DNA of 64,000 nucleotides from an uncultured Legionella sp. GTDB lineage: Bacteria > Pseudomonadota > Gammaproteobacteria > Legionellales > Legionellaceae. The stretch covers positions 124,001 to 188,000 of the forward strand of contig CABHON010000022.1 of assembly GCA_902168255.1 (NCBI GenBank). Reading direction: 5' to 3'. Of the stretch, positions 47,862 to 57,229 are shown in pieces (positions within the stretch are counted from its first letter, which is position 1; each line of letters opens with the position of its first letter). The position numbers and the translations under genes are program-made. Below the pieces are notes generated by a model, which ran no database searches, was not told the origin of the DNA, and was given only the letters and a program-made list of their open reading frames with translations.

Positions 47862-48386
47862 TTAATGCGCTTTGAATGAATAAGTTTTGCATGCTTGTTC
47901 AACTAACATCGTATTAATCATGGTCATTAATGATTCGGCTAATTTTTTAGTAGGCAGCGCATCGTTTTTTGATGAAACCATTTTTACTGAATCAAAAGAT
48001 TTCTTCCAATTATCATCATTATAAGTCATCAATTCAATACTGTGATCGTGATAATATAAAATGCAATAACGCTGTTTTTTCATTTCTTCTGCAGGCAATG
48101 TTTCATTTTCTGAATTAAAATGAAAGGTAATGCAACTGTTATTATCATAACGGCAACCTATGCTTTCTAAACTAATGATAAATTTCTGGGCAGAATAATC
48201 TCCTGCGGTAGAAATATGAAAATTGTTTGAGATTTCGTCCAGTTCTCCTCTAGATAAATCCACGACAGTTGGTAAATACATAGCTTGTGGTTCTTGAAGA
48301 GTTGGTTTTTTAAAAAAATCCAAGAAAGAAGGTTTCTTTTCTAGCGAAGCTTTTTTTTTCTGGGGTAAAAAGGGTTGGTTTAGCAT
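47862..48386 (-). CDS. Hypothetical soluble protein
   Basis: A 174-residue protein of no recognised family. The N-terminus is Lys-rich with an FLDFFKKP stretch. The middle (about 60-130) looks beta-rich with two cysteines, and the C-terminus is helical (AESLMTMINTMLVEQ). No signal peptide or membrane segment is visible. It stands 110 bases upstream of pheS, perhaps with its own promoter. 48387-48651 shows no gene; the tRNA cluster promoter should lie there. Confidence 0.6.
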   Translation of the reverse strand: MLNQPFLPQKKKASLEKKPSFLDFFKKPTLQEPQAMYLPTVVDLSRGELDEISNNFHISTAGDYSAQKFIISLESIGCRYDNNSCITFHFNSENETLPAEEMKKQRYCILYYHDHSIELMTYNDDNWKKSFDSVKMVSSKNDALPTKKLAESLMTMINTMLVEQACKTYSFKAH

Positions 48387-48651
48387 TAGTAAATTCCTCT
48401 TAATTATAAAGACTAATAAAAATAGCCCGTATTGTAACTTCCAATTCTTAATGAAAAATGAATTTTGTAAATTTTTTTTGAAAACGTATTCAAAAAAAAG
48501 AAACTAGACAATTTATTATTTAAAAGCAATAATTTGAAACCTAATTAGCACACCTATTGGTGATTATTTTTTAATAAAGGGCTTGACGAATTATCCTGAA
48601 CTGGCGTATTATCGTCAGCCCTAGGCGAACAAAAGGTTCAAATAAGGTTTT

Positions 48652-48728
48652 CGGGGTATAGCGCAGCCTGGTAGCGCATCTGCTTTGGGAGCAGGGTGTC
48701 GGGAGTTCGAATCTCTCTACCCCGACCA
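48652..48728 (+). tRNA. tRNA-Pro (TGG)
   Basis: A full cloverleaf starting CGGGGTA, anticodon loop TTTGGGA giving TGG, T-loop TTCGAAT, CCA encoded. First of four clustered tRNA genes. Confidence 0.95.
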
Positions 48729-48756
48729 TTAATTTGTTGATCGTTTAGTTAAGAGG

Positions 48757-48833
48757 GCGCCCGTAGCTCATTCGGATAGAGCATCGGCCTTCTAAGCCGA
48801 GGGTGGCAGGTTCGAATCCTGCCGGGCGCGCCA
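48757..48833 (+). tRNA. tRNA-Arg (TCT)
   Basis: Acceptor GCGCCCG pairs with CGGGCGC. The anticodon loop CTTCTAA gives TCT, the T-loop is TTCGAAT, and CCA is encoded. Confidence 0.95.
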
Positions 48834-48858
48834 TTAAAAAGTGCGCAAGCTCAATTAT

Positions 48859-48935
48859 GGTGGGCGTAGCTCAGTTGGTAGAGCCCCGGGTTGTGATCCC
48901 GGTTGTCGTGGGTTCGAGTCCCATCGTTCACCCCA
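48859..48935 (+). tRNA. tRNA-His (GTG)
   Basis: The anticodon loop TTGTGAT gives GTG. The extra G at -1 (48859) faces C73, as expected for histidine tRNAs. CCA is encoded. Confidence 0.95.
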
Positions 48936-48952
48936 GTCTTCTTTTTCTTCAT

Positions 48953-49028
<76 letters not shown>

Positions 49029-49141
49029 GTTTTATCAACGCTTCTTTATTTGAAATTTGAGAAATTACTTTTGGCGGGGCACTAGTGGGACAGTAAGCCA
49101 CAACAAATAAACCAAATCCAAGATAAACATCCCACGAAGAA

Positions 49142-49613
49142 CGTCATTGCGAGGAGCGATATTGCGCAGCGATAGCGAAGCAATAAAGCGACGCGGCAAT
49201 CTAGAAAAGATCCAACCAATTATGAAAATCCAGCTGTTTACATTGTTACCAATAAAAGAAACGGAACGCTTTACACAGGCGTCACCTCAAATCTCATCAG
49301 ACGAATCTACGAGCATAAAAATAAGATTAATCCAGAATGCCGAGTGGATATATTCATCCGCCTAATTTTGGCTTCTGATTCCATTATTAACACCTCAATT
49401 TTCCTCCAGATTTTAAAAATCTAGAGTTTAGTTTCTTTTCTATTTTTGAGGGTTAAAATTGAACGCTGACTTACCCTAAAATGGGTCATTTTTGCATGCT
49501 GATTAACAAAGTTTGAGATTGATTGCAAGATTTCTTCTGGATTGCCGCGTCGTGCTTTGTTATTTTTCTTCCGCTGCGCTACAGAAAATAACAAAACACT
49601 CCTCGCAATGACG
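49142..49613. repeat. CGTCATTGCGAGGA inverted-repeat element
   Basis: The left arm (49142-49204) starts CGTCATTGCGAGGAGCG and ends GGCAATCTAG. The right arm (49539-49613) is its inverse, GATTGCCGCGTCG to CTCCTCGCAATGACG. The arms enclose a decayed GIY-YIG nuclease. The same palindrome recurs at 60066-60241. Confidence 0.8.
49209..49424 (+). pseudogene. Truncated GIY-YIG endonuclease
   Basis: The frame reads [20 protein letters not shown], then [12 protein letters not shown], the start of a GIY-YIG domain (VYI and YTG stand for the GIY and YIG motifs; the first Arg is retained). After the helix the match is lost and the frame runs to TAG at 49422-49424 in unrelated sequence, so the catalytic Glu region is gone. 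No start codon lies in frame. It is housed between inverted palindromic repeats. Confidence 0.75.
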
Positions 49614-49953
49614 GGGTAAAGGGGATGTTTGTTTTGGAAGGGGCATTAGTGGGGTACTTAAAAGACAAATAATGGGAATAGTTGGCAATAAGTGAAAATA
49701 ATTAGTCGCCGATTAAATTATTGATTTTTCTGTTTTTATTGATTGTGAATTGTTGTGGTTTTTTACTTTGATGAAGACTCTTAATCAATTGGTCATAGGT
49801 TCGATCCCTATACGGCCCACCAGTTTTATCCATACTTATCGTATTTCATTGTTGTGAGGGGCGGACAGTTGTTCAATCATAACCTATACGCAATTGTTAG
49901 TAGATTTCATCAAGGGTAAACAATTGATACCTATTGCAAAACGATTTTCTTTC

Positions 49954-50011
49954 GTAGGGGCGGGTCTTGTACCCGCCCGCAACAATGGGCGGGTACAAGA
50001 CCCGCCCCTAC
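49954..50011. repeat. GTAGGGGCGGGTCTTGTACCCGCCC palindrome, copy 1
   Basis: A near-perfect 58-base palindrome with arms GTAGGGGCGGGTCTTGTA and its inverse around CCAACAATG-like sequence. Two further copies lie at 53779 and 56392. Such sequences occur as REP-like elements in many bacteria. Confidence 0.88.
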
Positions 50012-50087
50012 ACAGGATCTTTGCTAACCTTTACCATGCAACTCCTATGACAAGAAGAGGTAAGACTAAAGTTCATTCGTGGATTAA

Positions 50088-51536
50088 TTAGATGCTTAGT
50101 CCTTTAACTGTTGGAGACTCATTTTGCGAGCAATCTAAAACTAATGGATCTGAAGAGGAACGGGAACGAGAGGGGTTTGTTGTAAGGCCATCATTACTCC
50201 AATTCTGAGCAAGTAACCCACCCAAACTCAATTGTGAAGGAGCTTTTTTAAGAACACTTTCTTTGGGTTCCACTACAAAAGCCCTTGGCATAAAATCTTG
50301 TATGGATTGATACGCTTGTTTTACCACTTTAGGATCTTTGTCAACCAAAATAATGGTTCCACAGGTGGTAAGCAGATCTTCTGTTTTTTTCAATTTTTCT
50401 CCTGGCTTCGGAATATCACTGGAGAAAACGCAAGGTAAGGTTTTCAGGAAGTCTGCAAGCGGGACACTTTGAATTTCACCTTCTTGAAGACTAGCTAAAT
50501 CACAATGACGAGCATGGTTTAATAATGTATCAGTTTTTCTTGTATTAGCTACTTCGTTAAATTTTTGTTCATCAGAATACGCTAAAACCGTCATATCGTA
50601 AGGATTAATACCATATACGCTATTATATAAAGGTATCTTTTTACAGCCACACACACGGGTTGCTATTTCGACCAAAACAGGTCCATCCTCTGTAAACATA
50701 ATTTCTGCATGAGTGACACCATATCGAATATCTAATGCTTGTAAAACTTTTTCAACATAACTTATAAGCTTTTGTTGTATCTCGCCTTCAATTGGTAGTG
50801 CATCTTCATAATCGTAAAGTGGTCTACCTTCTTTGTTTATTCTTTTGCAATATTGCCAAATATCTGTACAAACATAGCGTCCATTGCAACTCACGCCGTT
50901 GACCATAAATTCTGTTCCCTTCAGAAACGTTTGTACTAACACTTCGGCGTTTTTCTTTTCAAATACGTTATGACTACTAAGGATGCTTTCATATGCTTTT
51001 GCAACATCCTCTGGTGTGTGGCATATAGCAACATTATCGGTTCCAGCACTATCGACCGGTTTTAATACAATAGGATATTTGTGTCCAGGTAAAGCATTGA
51101 TGAAGTTATAAATAGCATCTAAGTCATTAGATTTAAAATGAGTAACGGTTTTAATGGTAGGATCAGTCTTGTTGAGCTCTTCGACCATCTCATATTTATC
51201 ACGACGGGCAGCGCTTTTTTTTGTTCCATTGGATGTTGGAAGGTTAAGTTGTGTGCTGAGCTCATCTGCTAATTTTGTTCCTGCATCAATTCCACCCATA
51301 ACACCGATAATAGTGTTTTCATTCGTCATATAAGGTTGAAGTTTTATGGCCAGGTCTTCTAGATTACCTTGATAGGAAATTTCTTCTGTATAATGGCTCG
51401 GATCCAGGGGAGGAAATAAACCTTTTTCATCAAAAATTTTACTTCTGACGTGGATACATTGAATTCCTTCTTTTTTATAAGTATCAAAATACTGTTCTGA
51501 TACTCGATATCCATCCACAATAACTATATATTTCAT
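50088..51536 (-). CDS. ATP-grasp domain ligase
   Basis: A 482-residue ATP-grasp enzyme. These join a carboxylate to an amine or other nucleophile through an acyl phosphate. The N-terminal pre-ATP-grasp domain (about 1-110) is followed by KYPIVLKPVDSAGTDNV (nucleotide-binding Lys and Gly-rich-type loop, near 154), VLVQTFLKGTEFMVN, and the Mg-binding VTHAEIMFTEDGPVLVEIATR (near 288). About 60 polar C-terminal residues are extra. Substrates are unknown. It is divergent from the FAD oxidoreductase gene with 173 bases between, so the two may share control and a small-molecule pathway (inference). Confidence 0.82.
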   Translation of the reverse strand: MKYIVIVDGYRVSEQYFDTYKKEGIQCIHVRSKIFDEKGLFPPLDPSHYTEEISYQGNLEDLAIKLQPYMTNENTIIGVMGGIDAGTKLADELSTQLNLPTSNGTKKSAARRDKYEMVEELNKTDPTIKTVTHFKSNDLDAIYNFINALPGHKYPIVLKPVDSAGTDNVAICHTPEDVAKAYESILSSHNVFEKKNAEVLVQTFLKGTEFMVNGVSCNGRYVCTDIWQYCKRINKEGRPLYDYEDALPIEGEIQQKLISYVEKVLQALDIRYGVTHAEIMFTEDGPVLVEIATRVCGCKKIPLYNSVYGINPYDMTVLAYSDEQKFNEVANTRKTDTLLNHARHCDLASLQEGEIQSVPLADFLKTLPCVFSSDIPKPGEKLKKTEDLLTTCGTIILVDKDPKVVKQAYQSIQDFMPRAFVVEPKESVLKKAPSQLSLGGLLAQNWSNDGLTTNPSRSRSSSDPLVLDCSQNESPTVKGLSI

Positions 51537-51709
51537 ATTTTTCTTTTACCTTTGCTTTTTACATAAAAAATTTACTTAATATTCTTAATAAAAGTAAGAG
51601 GGACGTCAAGCAAATATTAAAAAAAACTGAAATTAATGAGTCGAAAAGTTAGGTTTCTTTGATAAAACAGTATGGTATACTTAAGAACCCTGTCTTTGAG
51701 TAAGAAAAT

Positions 51710-53347
51710 ATGAATAATTTTGATTTTGTTATTGTAGGAATGGGTGTGGCTGGGCTATGTACTGCATTCGAGCTGGCTCGTAAGGGTCATCATATTGTGT
51801 GCATTTCCAAACATGATACGTTTTCCCGGGAGCAACGAGTACAATTAGATCTAGAAACAATAGTGTATTTATCAAGTCTTCACACTCTCAATTCTAGAAC
51901 AACCTCTTTCATTCAAAATTTAAAGGCAGCTAAAAACACGGTAGCATTAAACGATCTCGAGCAATTTTTTTATGAGATAATGACGGAACATTATCCTGAT
52001 TTGATCACATTTAAACGTGGTTGGCAAATAAAAGAAGTTAATACGAATGATAATACGGTAATTATTTGGGATAAGTTAGAAAATGATGAAAAACTCCATT
52101 TTCGACATCTCATTGGTGCTGATGGCGCTCATCATCCAACAGCCAATTTGCTTAGTAGCACTAAACATGAATTGCGTAACTATCATCAGAGGGTAGAGAT
52201 TTATCCTAAAGCGCAAAATAATTCGTATCAGCATATTGCCGTAACATTTGAGATAGAATCAGAACAATTTACAGCTATTAAAAAGAAATTTCAACAATAC
52301 AAGCAAGGTTGGCGAGTAGGTGCAATGCATGATTTAAAAAGAATGGGATGGAATTTGAGTACACGTATTCCAGAGGGTTATTTTTTTGCTGATGCGGCTC
52401 AGTCTTCGTTTTTTTTCGCTGGTGAAGTGCCTAATAAAATTGTAAATAATACTCAAGTACATGAATGGGTAAACACAGCATTTTGTTCTTTTTATAATGT
52501 TTCACCTTCAGAATTGAAGCTATCCATCAAAGGTGAACCTTCGTTTTTTAAGATGAATGCTATCTATAAAAATTGTTCTAGCGTTGCTCTTAATGAGGAG
52601 GGTGCATCCTACTTTGTTCAGGTTGGCGATGCATTAATTTCGCCTAATTACCAAATAGGAACAGGTGTTGTCGATGCTATGAATTTAGGGCGCCAGATTG
52701 CTAAGAACGTTAACAATGAACTAAATTTTGATAACACCAAATATAATGAAGTTGTAAATAAATATAGTGAAATGGTTTTTGCCCAAGTTAATAATAAGAG
52801 CTATCATAATTTAAATAAATTACTTCGTCTCAGTTCTATTAGTGAAACACAAAGTTTGTTTTATGAAAAAATAGAAAAGTGCCTTTATATAATAAAAGAT
52901 GAAGTTAAACGTCTTAAGGAAGAAAACCTTCCTACTGATTCAAAAGAAAAAGCAAGTCGAGATCAAAAAGTAGCGCGGTTAACTGAAGCGATAATCGCTA
53001 TTTCTAATTCTTTGAGACAATTCAAAAAGAAGGGTGGGCTCCGCAATAAGATTGCTGTAGAAAAATGGATAACAGAATCGAATGAATGGATGCCAAAACT
53101 GATTAAAGAGGCGCAACACCATCGAAGTTCAAACCTCCTGATTGCTGTATCGATTTTCCTGCAAGTGGTAACTGTTTTACCTGCAGTGGCCAAAGGAGGT
53201 CGTGCTATTTATGATGCTTATAAAGGTAGAATGCTCACTTTTAATAAAACAACGGCACAAAAATCAGTTGAAGATATACAAAATGTAGTTAAAAAGATTA
53301 ACAGGGATTTACGGGAGGCAACTAAACTACCGCTCCTATCTTATTGA
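51710..53347 (+). CDS. FAD-dependent oxidoreductase, extended C-terminus
   Basis: A 545-residue flavoprotein. The N-terminal FVIVGMGVAGLCTAFELARKG is a GxGxxG dinucleotide-binding fold, LIGADGAHH resembles the second FAD motif of aromatic hydroxylases, and VGDALISPNYQIGTGVVDAM is the C-terminal FAD motif. Residues about 370-545 are not part of the usual fold: a helical charged stretch, then a hydrophobic helix (NLLIAVSIFLQVVTVLPAVA) that could anchor it in a membrane. The substrate is unknown. It pairs divergently with the ATP-grasp gene. Confidence 0.75.
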   Translation: MNNFDFVIVGMGVAGLCTAFELARKGHHIVCISKHDTFSREQRVQLDLETIVYLSSLHTLNSRTTSFIQNLKAAKNTVALNDLEQFFYEIMTEHYPDLITFKRGWQIKEVNTNDNTVIIWDKLENDEKLHFRHLIGADGAHHPTANLLSSTKHELRNYHQRVEIYPKAQNNSYQHIAVTFEIESEQFTAIKKKFQQYKQGWRVGAMHDLKRMGWNLSTRIPEGYFFADAAQSSFFFAGEVPNKIVNNTQVHEWVNTAFCSFYNVSPSELKLSIKGEPSFFKMNAIYKNCSSVALNEEGASYFVQVGDALISPNYQIGTGVVDAMNLGRQIAKNVNNELNFDNTKYNEVVNKYSEMVFAQVNNKSYHNLNKLLRLSSISETQSLFYEKIEKCLYIIKDEVKRLKEENLPTDSKEKASRDQKVARLTEAIIAISNSLRQFKKKGGLRNKIAVEKWITESNEWMPKLIKEAQHHRSSNLLIAVSIFLQVVTVLPAVAKGGRAIYDAYKGRMLTFNKTTAQKSVEDIQNVVKKINRDLREATKLPLLSY

Positions 53348-53475
53348 TTATTTTATTAAAATTTGTGGAAATAAGCGTTGCTAGTATTTCACTGAATTTT
53401 GTTCTAGAATGAGCACGAAGCTTTTGAGTTTCATATTTAACTTAAATCGAAAAGAGTATTTTTTAGGAGCATTTC

Positions 53476-53727
53476 ATGAAAAAACTACTGTTAGCTGTAG
53501 CTGCTTTAACTGTATCTAGCGCGTCTTTTGCTTTTTGCCCTGACAACGTAGATAAAATTTATGGCCGTTTACAAGCGCATGATGTAAAAGCGGTTAACTT
53601 AAGCTATTCAGCTGATAAAGCGGATTGGCAAAGTAAAATTACCAGCGGTCTTGAAGCAAAAGGAATTAAAGTGAATGTGACTAAAGCTGAAGGAACGGGC
53701 GTTTGCATGCTAAGTAAAGGAGATTAA
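53476..53727 (+). CDS. Small exported protein, two cysteines
   Basis: An 83-residue precursor with a clear signal peptide (KKLLLAVAALTVSSASFA) and TTAGGAGC 8-13 bases before ATG. The mature ~64 residues contain two cysteines, one near each end (FCPDN and GVCML), that could form a disulfide. The family is unknown; Legionella relatives carry similar small periplasmic proteins. It is probably monocistronic. Confidence 0.72.
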   Translation: MKKLLLAVAALTVSSASFAFCPDNVDKIYGRLQAHDVKAVNLSYSADKADWQSKITSGLEAKGIKVNVTKAEGTGVCMLSKGD

Positions 53728-53778
53728 TACTTACTATTGTTGTGAGTATATATACCTAATTCCTATGAAATTTCGATT

Positions 53779-53834
53779 GTAGGGGCAGGTCTTGTACCTG
53801 CCCATCAACGGGCGTGTATAAGACTTGCCTCTAC
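53779..53834. repeat. GTAGGGGC palindrome, copy 2
   Basis: A 56-base inverted repeat, GTAGGGGCAGGTCTTGTACC and a decayed inverse arm (CGTGTATAAGACTTGCCTCTAC). Same family as 49954 and 56392. Confidence 0.85.
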
Positions 53835-53878
53835 GAGAAATTGGAAATTCATGTGCGAAGTGTATATTGATAGTATTT

Positions 53879-53912
53879 AAAGAGGTGGTTCAGGCTGCCT
53901 CTTTTTGTTTTT
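53879..53912 (+). terminator. Hairpin terminator before trmB
   Basis: AAAGAGG pairs with CCTCTTT around a 12-base loop, followed by TTGTTTTT. It could end the transcript of the small exported protein. Confidence 0.6.
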
Positions 53913-53935
53913 GTATATTAATAAAGAGTATGTGT

Positions 53936-54646
53936 ATGTTGGCTGAGCGTCGTATTCGTAGTTTTGTTCGAAGAGAAGGCCGAATGACTGATCGTCAGAA
54001 GATGGCTATAAATCAAGGAGCAGAAAAATACATTTTATCCATTCAAGAAAAATTTCAGCCTAAAATCATATTTGGGAAAAATGCGCCAATAGTTTTAGAA
54101 ATTGGTTTTGGCATGGGGCAAGCGTTATTTGAATTAGCTAAATCCAATCCAAACAAACATTATGTAGGTATTGAAGTCCATCGCCCAGGAGTAGGGGCAT
54201 TATTAGCAAGCATAGAGGAGGAGCAGCTTGAAAATATTCGAGTGTATTCTGATGATGCAACCATTGTGTTAAAACAATGTATTTTACCTCATAGCATTTC
54301 TGAAGTATTAATTTATTTTCCCGATCCCTGGCCAAAAAAGCGCCATCATAAAAGACGCCTGATTCAAGTTGAATTTATTCAAGAACTATTGAAAGTATTA
54401 ACGCCAGAGGGAATTATTCATTGCGCGACTGATTGGGAAGATTATGCCCATCATATGATGGAAGTTCTCTCTTCAATTAAAGAATTGACCAATATTGCCG
54501 GAGAAGGAAAATTTCTAGAGCGTCAAGACGCTTATGCTCGCAGGCCTGAAACTAAATTTGAGCGGCGTGGACAACGGTTAGGGCATCAAATTTATGACTT
54601 AGTATTCTCCGTTAATGCTTCAACACAAGGTGATAAGCATGTTTGA
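53936..54646 (+). CDS. trmB: tRNA (guanine-N7-)-methyltransferase
   Basis: TrmB methylates G46 of tRNA. ATG 53936 gives 236 residues (MLAERRIRSFVRREGRMT), matching the family; ATG 53930 is two codons earlier. The SAM site is VLEIGFGMGQALFELA, VGIEVHRPG follows, and the signature IYFPDPWPKKRHHKRRL (near 127) holds residues for RNA binding. The antiporter gene starts eight bases before its stop, so the two are coupled. Confidence 0.95.
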   Translation: MLAERRIRSFVRREGRMTDRQKMAINQGAEKYILSIQEKFQPKIIFGKNAPIVLEIGFGMGQALFELAKSNPNKHYVGIEVHRPGVGALLASIEEEQLENIRVYSDDATIVLKQCILPHSISEVLIYFPDPWPKKRHHKRRLIQVEFIQELLKVLTPEGIIHCATDWEDYAHHMMEVLSSIKELTNIAGEGKFLERQDAYARRPETKFERRGQRLGHQIYDLVFSVNASTQGDKHV

Positions 54647-56234
54647 ATTTGAAGCCATTATTGTCTTTATAACATTAATTGTTTTATTTTCTTACTTAGC
54701 CGAAAATATTAATATTCCTTATCCCATTGTGCTAATGTTACTTGGTTTAGGACTAGGATATTTCCCTTATGCACCACGCTTAGCACATTTTACTATTTCG
54801 CGAGAAATTCTCTTACCACTCTTTCTGCCCCCCATTTTATTTTGGGGAGCAATGTTAACAAACTGGCATCAATTTAAACGACATTGGGTACTTATTTCTT
54901 CACTAGGTATTTTATTAGTACTAGCGACGTCATTTCTTGTAGCATTTGTAGTCAACCAATTCTATCCTGGATTAGGTTTTATTCCTGCATTATTATTGGG
55001 CTCAATTATTTCTCCATCCGATGCTGTGTGTGCAACAGCGGTTTTGTCTCGACTAGGCCTATCTTCTCGTCTTATTAGTATTTTGGAAGGAGAAAGCTTA
55101 ATTAATGATGCATCAGGCATTGTGCTCTATAACTTTGCATTATCAACTTTACTTTACCACAACAGTGCATTTAATTACCCTGTATGGGGATTTTTTGTGG
55201 TAGCCATTGGGGGAATATTAGTCGGTGCGGTTATTGGGTTAATCTTTGGTTTTGTCTTCCATCATTTATCACATAATGCTAAAAGAGATGCTTCTTTACC
55301 CATTATTGTTTCGTTAGTTATTCCCTATTTTGTCTACTATGCTGGAGAGAAATTAGGCGTTTCTAGTGTCCTAGCTGTCGTATCGGCAGGAATGTTTATG
55401 CGCATATTAGGTGATCACAAAATGGATGCCCACTCACGTCTAAGAGGAGTGCCTGTGTGGGATACGCTTATTTTTATTTTGAATGGCATGATTTTTATCA
55501 TGTTAGGTCTAGAATTTCCTAAAGTGATTACACGGGCGACAAGTATTATTCCTCTCAGCAGTTTGATTGAATTAACGATTATTGTGTTATTGAGCATTGT
55601 GCTTGTACGTATTGCTTGGGTATATGCATCAGCAAAATTGTTGCGTTCATCAGAAAGCTGGAAAGAAAATTTGCTTATTGCTTGGTCAGGTATGCGTGGA
55701 ATTGTGTCGCTTGCATTAGCGCTGTCGATTCCCACGGTGTCACAATCAATTTCTTCGCATGGCGATCTAATCTTATTAGTAACGCGTGAAGTAATCTTAT
55801 TTGTTACGGTAATGACTATTTTATTTACAGTAGTTGTCCAAGGATTATCGTTGCCGTGGTTGGTAAAGCGCTTGAAATTAGATAAACAAGATAAAAGTGG
55901 TAATGCAGAAATGCTCGAGATCTTTGAAAAGCTAACACAAAAAACCATTCATAAAATTGAGCAAACTGATATTGGCGATGCAGAATATCTCCAAGAGGCA
56001 AAAGCTTATCTGCTAAATCACTATCAAAATCGCCTACAATACCAGCAAATTAAATCTTCCCTTAAAGCAGACAAAGATGCCCAAAAAAAACAAAAACTTC
56101 AGCAAGTTATTTTTCAATACTATCGTTACGAAAGAACCCAATTGCGTCATTTGTACCGGGATGGAAAAATTGATATGGAAATTTTTTCATATTTGATGCA
56201 TTATCTAGATATGGAAGAGGCGAAGCATCAATAG
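54639..56234 (+). CDS. CPA1-family Na+/H+ antiporter
   Basis: A 531-residue monovalent cation:proton antiporter with about 12 membrane helices. ATG 54639 overlaps the trmB stop and has AAGGTGAT upstream. The family motif ISPSDAVCATAVLSRL (conserved Asp) and the helix GESLINDASGIVLYN (Asn-Asp pair) are present, as is WSGMRGIVSLALALS. The last ~130 residues form a cytoplasmic, charged helical tail, as in NhaP/YjcE-type proteins. It is likely involved in pH or Na+ balance; ion specificity is not deducible. Confidence 0.9.
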   Translation: MFEFEAIIVFITLIVLFSYLAENINIPYPIVLMLLGLGLGYFPYAPRLAHFTISREILLPLFLPPILFWGAMLTNWHQFKRHWVLISSLGILLVLATSFLVAFVVNQFYPGLGFIPALLLGSIISPSDAVCATAVLSRLGLSSRLISILEGESLINDASGIVLYNFALSTLLYHNSAFNYPVWGFFVVAIGGILVGAVIGLIFGFVFHHLSHNAKRDASLPIIVSLVIPYFVYYAGEKLGVSSVLAVVSAGMFMRILGDHKMDAHSRLRGVPVWDTLIFILNGMIFIMLGLEFPKVITRATSIIPLSSLIELTIIVLLSIVLVRIAWVYASAKLLRSSESWKENLLIAWSGMRGIVSLALALSIPTVSQSISSHGDLILLVTREVILFVTVMTILFTVVVQGLSLPWLVKRLKLDKQDKSGNAEMLEIFEKLTQKTIHKIEQTDIGDAEYLQEAKAYLLNHYQNRLQYQQIKSSLKADKDAQKKQKLQQVIFQYYRYERTQLRHLYRDGKIDMEIFSYLMHYLDMEEAKHQ

Positions 56235-56249
56235 CTATACTTTTCGCAT

Positions 56250-56346
56250 TTGAGCTTTGGGCTTCGTTGTAAGCTGCATCGACTTCGGTCATGTACTAAT
56301 CGTACACTCCCTTGTCTGCTTCGCTTACGCCTTGCCCAAAGCTCAA
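56250..56346 (+). repeat. Dispersed palindromic repeat, single copy
   Basis: TTGAGCTTTGGGC at 56250-56262 is matched by its exact inverse at 56334-56346, with CTTCGGTCATGTAC in between. It is the family of 43-333 and 37871. The protein-like frame on the minus strand reads GVYD-stop-YMTE, so one TAG breaks it. Confidence 0.85.
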
Positions 56347-56391
56347 CTGCTGTGAGTATACTCTTTTTTGCATGTGGACTTTGGGTTTTTC

Positions 56392-56447
56392 GTAGGGGCG
56401 AGTCTTGTACTCGCCCGTTGAAGGGCAGGTACAAGACCTGCCCCTAC
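56392..56447. repeat. GTAGGGGC palindrome, copy 3
   Basis: A 56-base inverted repeat, GTAGGGGCGAGTCTTGTACT and inverse GGTACAAGACCTGCCCCTAC. Together with 56250-56346 it fills most of the 317-base gap between the antiporter and the next methyltransferase gene. Confidence 0.88.
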
Positions 56448-56551
56448 ACCCGACATTTCATTAAAATTAGGTGTATACTCTTCGCATGTTGACTTTCGTT
56501 TTTGTTGTACGCTGGATCCACTTCCCCCTTTAAGCGACAAGGGTAAAGAGA

Positions 56552-57229
56552 ATGATAAAATTAAATGAATGGTTTCAAGATCCTTTAGGTCAAGCAGTAA
56601 TTGAAGGCATTCAAAAGCAATGGGAAGCCTTTGAACATTTAGGACTTAAAACTTATGGTCGATTCCTGCAAGTGGGTACAAATGTTTCTATTTTACCTAT
56701 AAAAAAAATAACCGTATTAACCTCTGAGTTAATAGCTGGGACTGATATTGTTGCTTCAATGGATGAATTGCCTTTTGAAGCTGAGAGTTTTTCTACTATA
56801 TTTTTACCATTTGCGCTTGAAAGTACCGATAATATTCATGCTCTTTTAGATGAGGTAAAAAGAGTTTTAACACCTGATGGAATTCTATGTATTGTAGGTA
56901 TTAACCCGTTTAGTTTATGGGGTGTTGCTAGAGGGTTACATTCCTCAAATATGCAGCCGTTTAATTCAAAAGGATATAGTAGCCTGCGTGTGTATGCCTC
57001 ATTAAGTTCAAGAAATTTTACCATTTTTGGCATTAAAAGTTTTTTTTATCGTCCACCCCTTTCGTCCGTAAAAGGATTGCAAAAGACTCGATTTTTAGAG
57101 CCAGTAGGACAAATGTTTTGGCCGTATCCTGGCGGATTATATTTTTTATTGGCACAAAAGGTTACACCACAATTATTATCGGTTGAGCCTTTATGGAGAA
57201 GTGGAGGGTATGTCTTTGGAAAAGCATGA
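56552..57229 (+). CDS. SAM-dependent methyltransferase (YafS-like)
   Basis: A 225-residue class I methyltransferase with a weakly conserved SAM loop (RFLQVGTNVS near residue 37), SMDELPFEAESFSTIFLPF at motif II, and VLTPDGILCIVGINPFSLWG at motif III. The final part (WRSGGYVF) resembles the YafS group. The substrate is unknown. Its end overlaps the thiolase start by 20 bases, so they form an operon. Confidence 0.78.
   Translation: MIKLNEWFQDPLGQAVIEGIQKQWEAFEHLGLKTYGRFLQVGTNVSILPIKKITVLTSELIAGTDIVASMDELPFEAESFSTIFLPFALESTDNIHALLDEVKRVLTPDGILCIVGINPFSLWGVARGLHSSNMQPFNSKGYSSLRVYASLSSRNFTIFGIKSFFYRPPLSSVKGLQKTRFLEPVGQMFWPYPGGLYFLLAQKVTPQLLSVEPLWRSGGYVFGKA

Noticed and set aside
49776-49830. A second tRNA-Lys gene
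   Set aside because: Only the 3' half is present; there is no acceptor 5' strand or D-arm. It is a direct repeat, not a functional tRNA.
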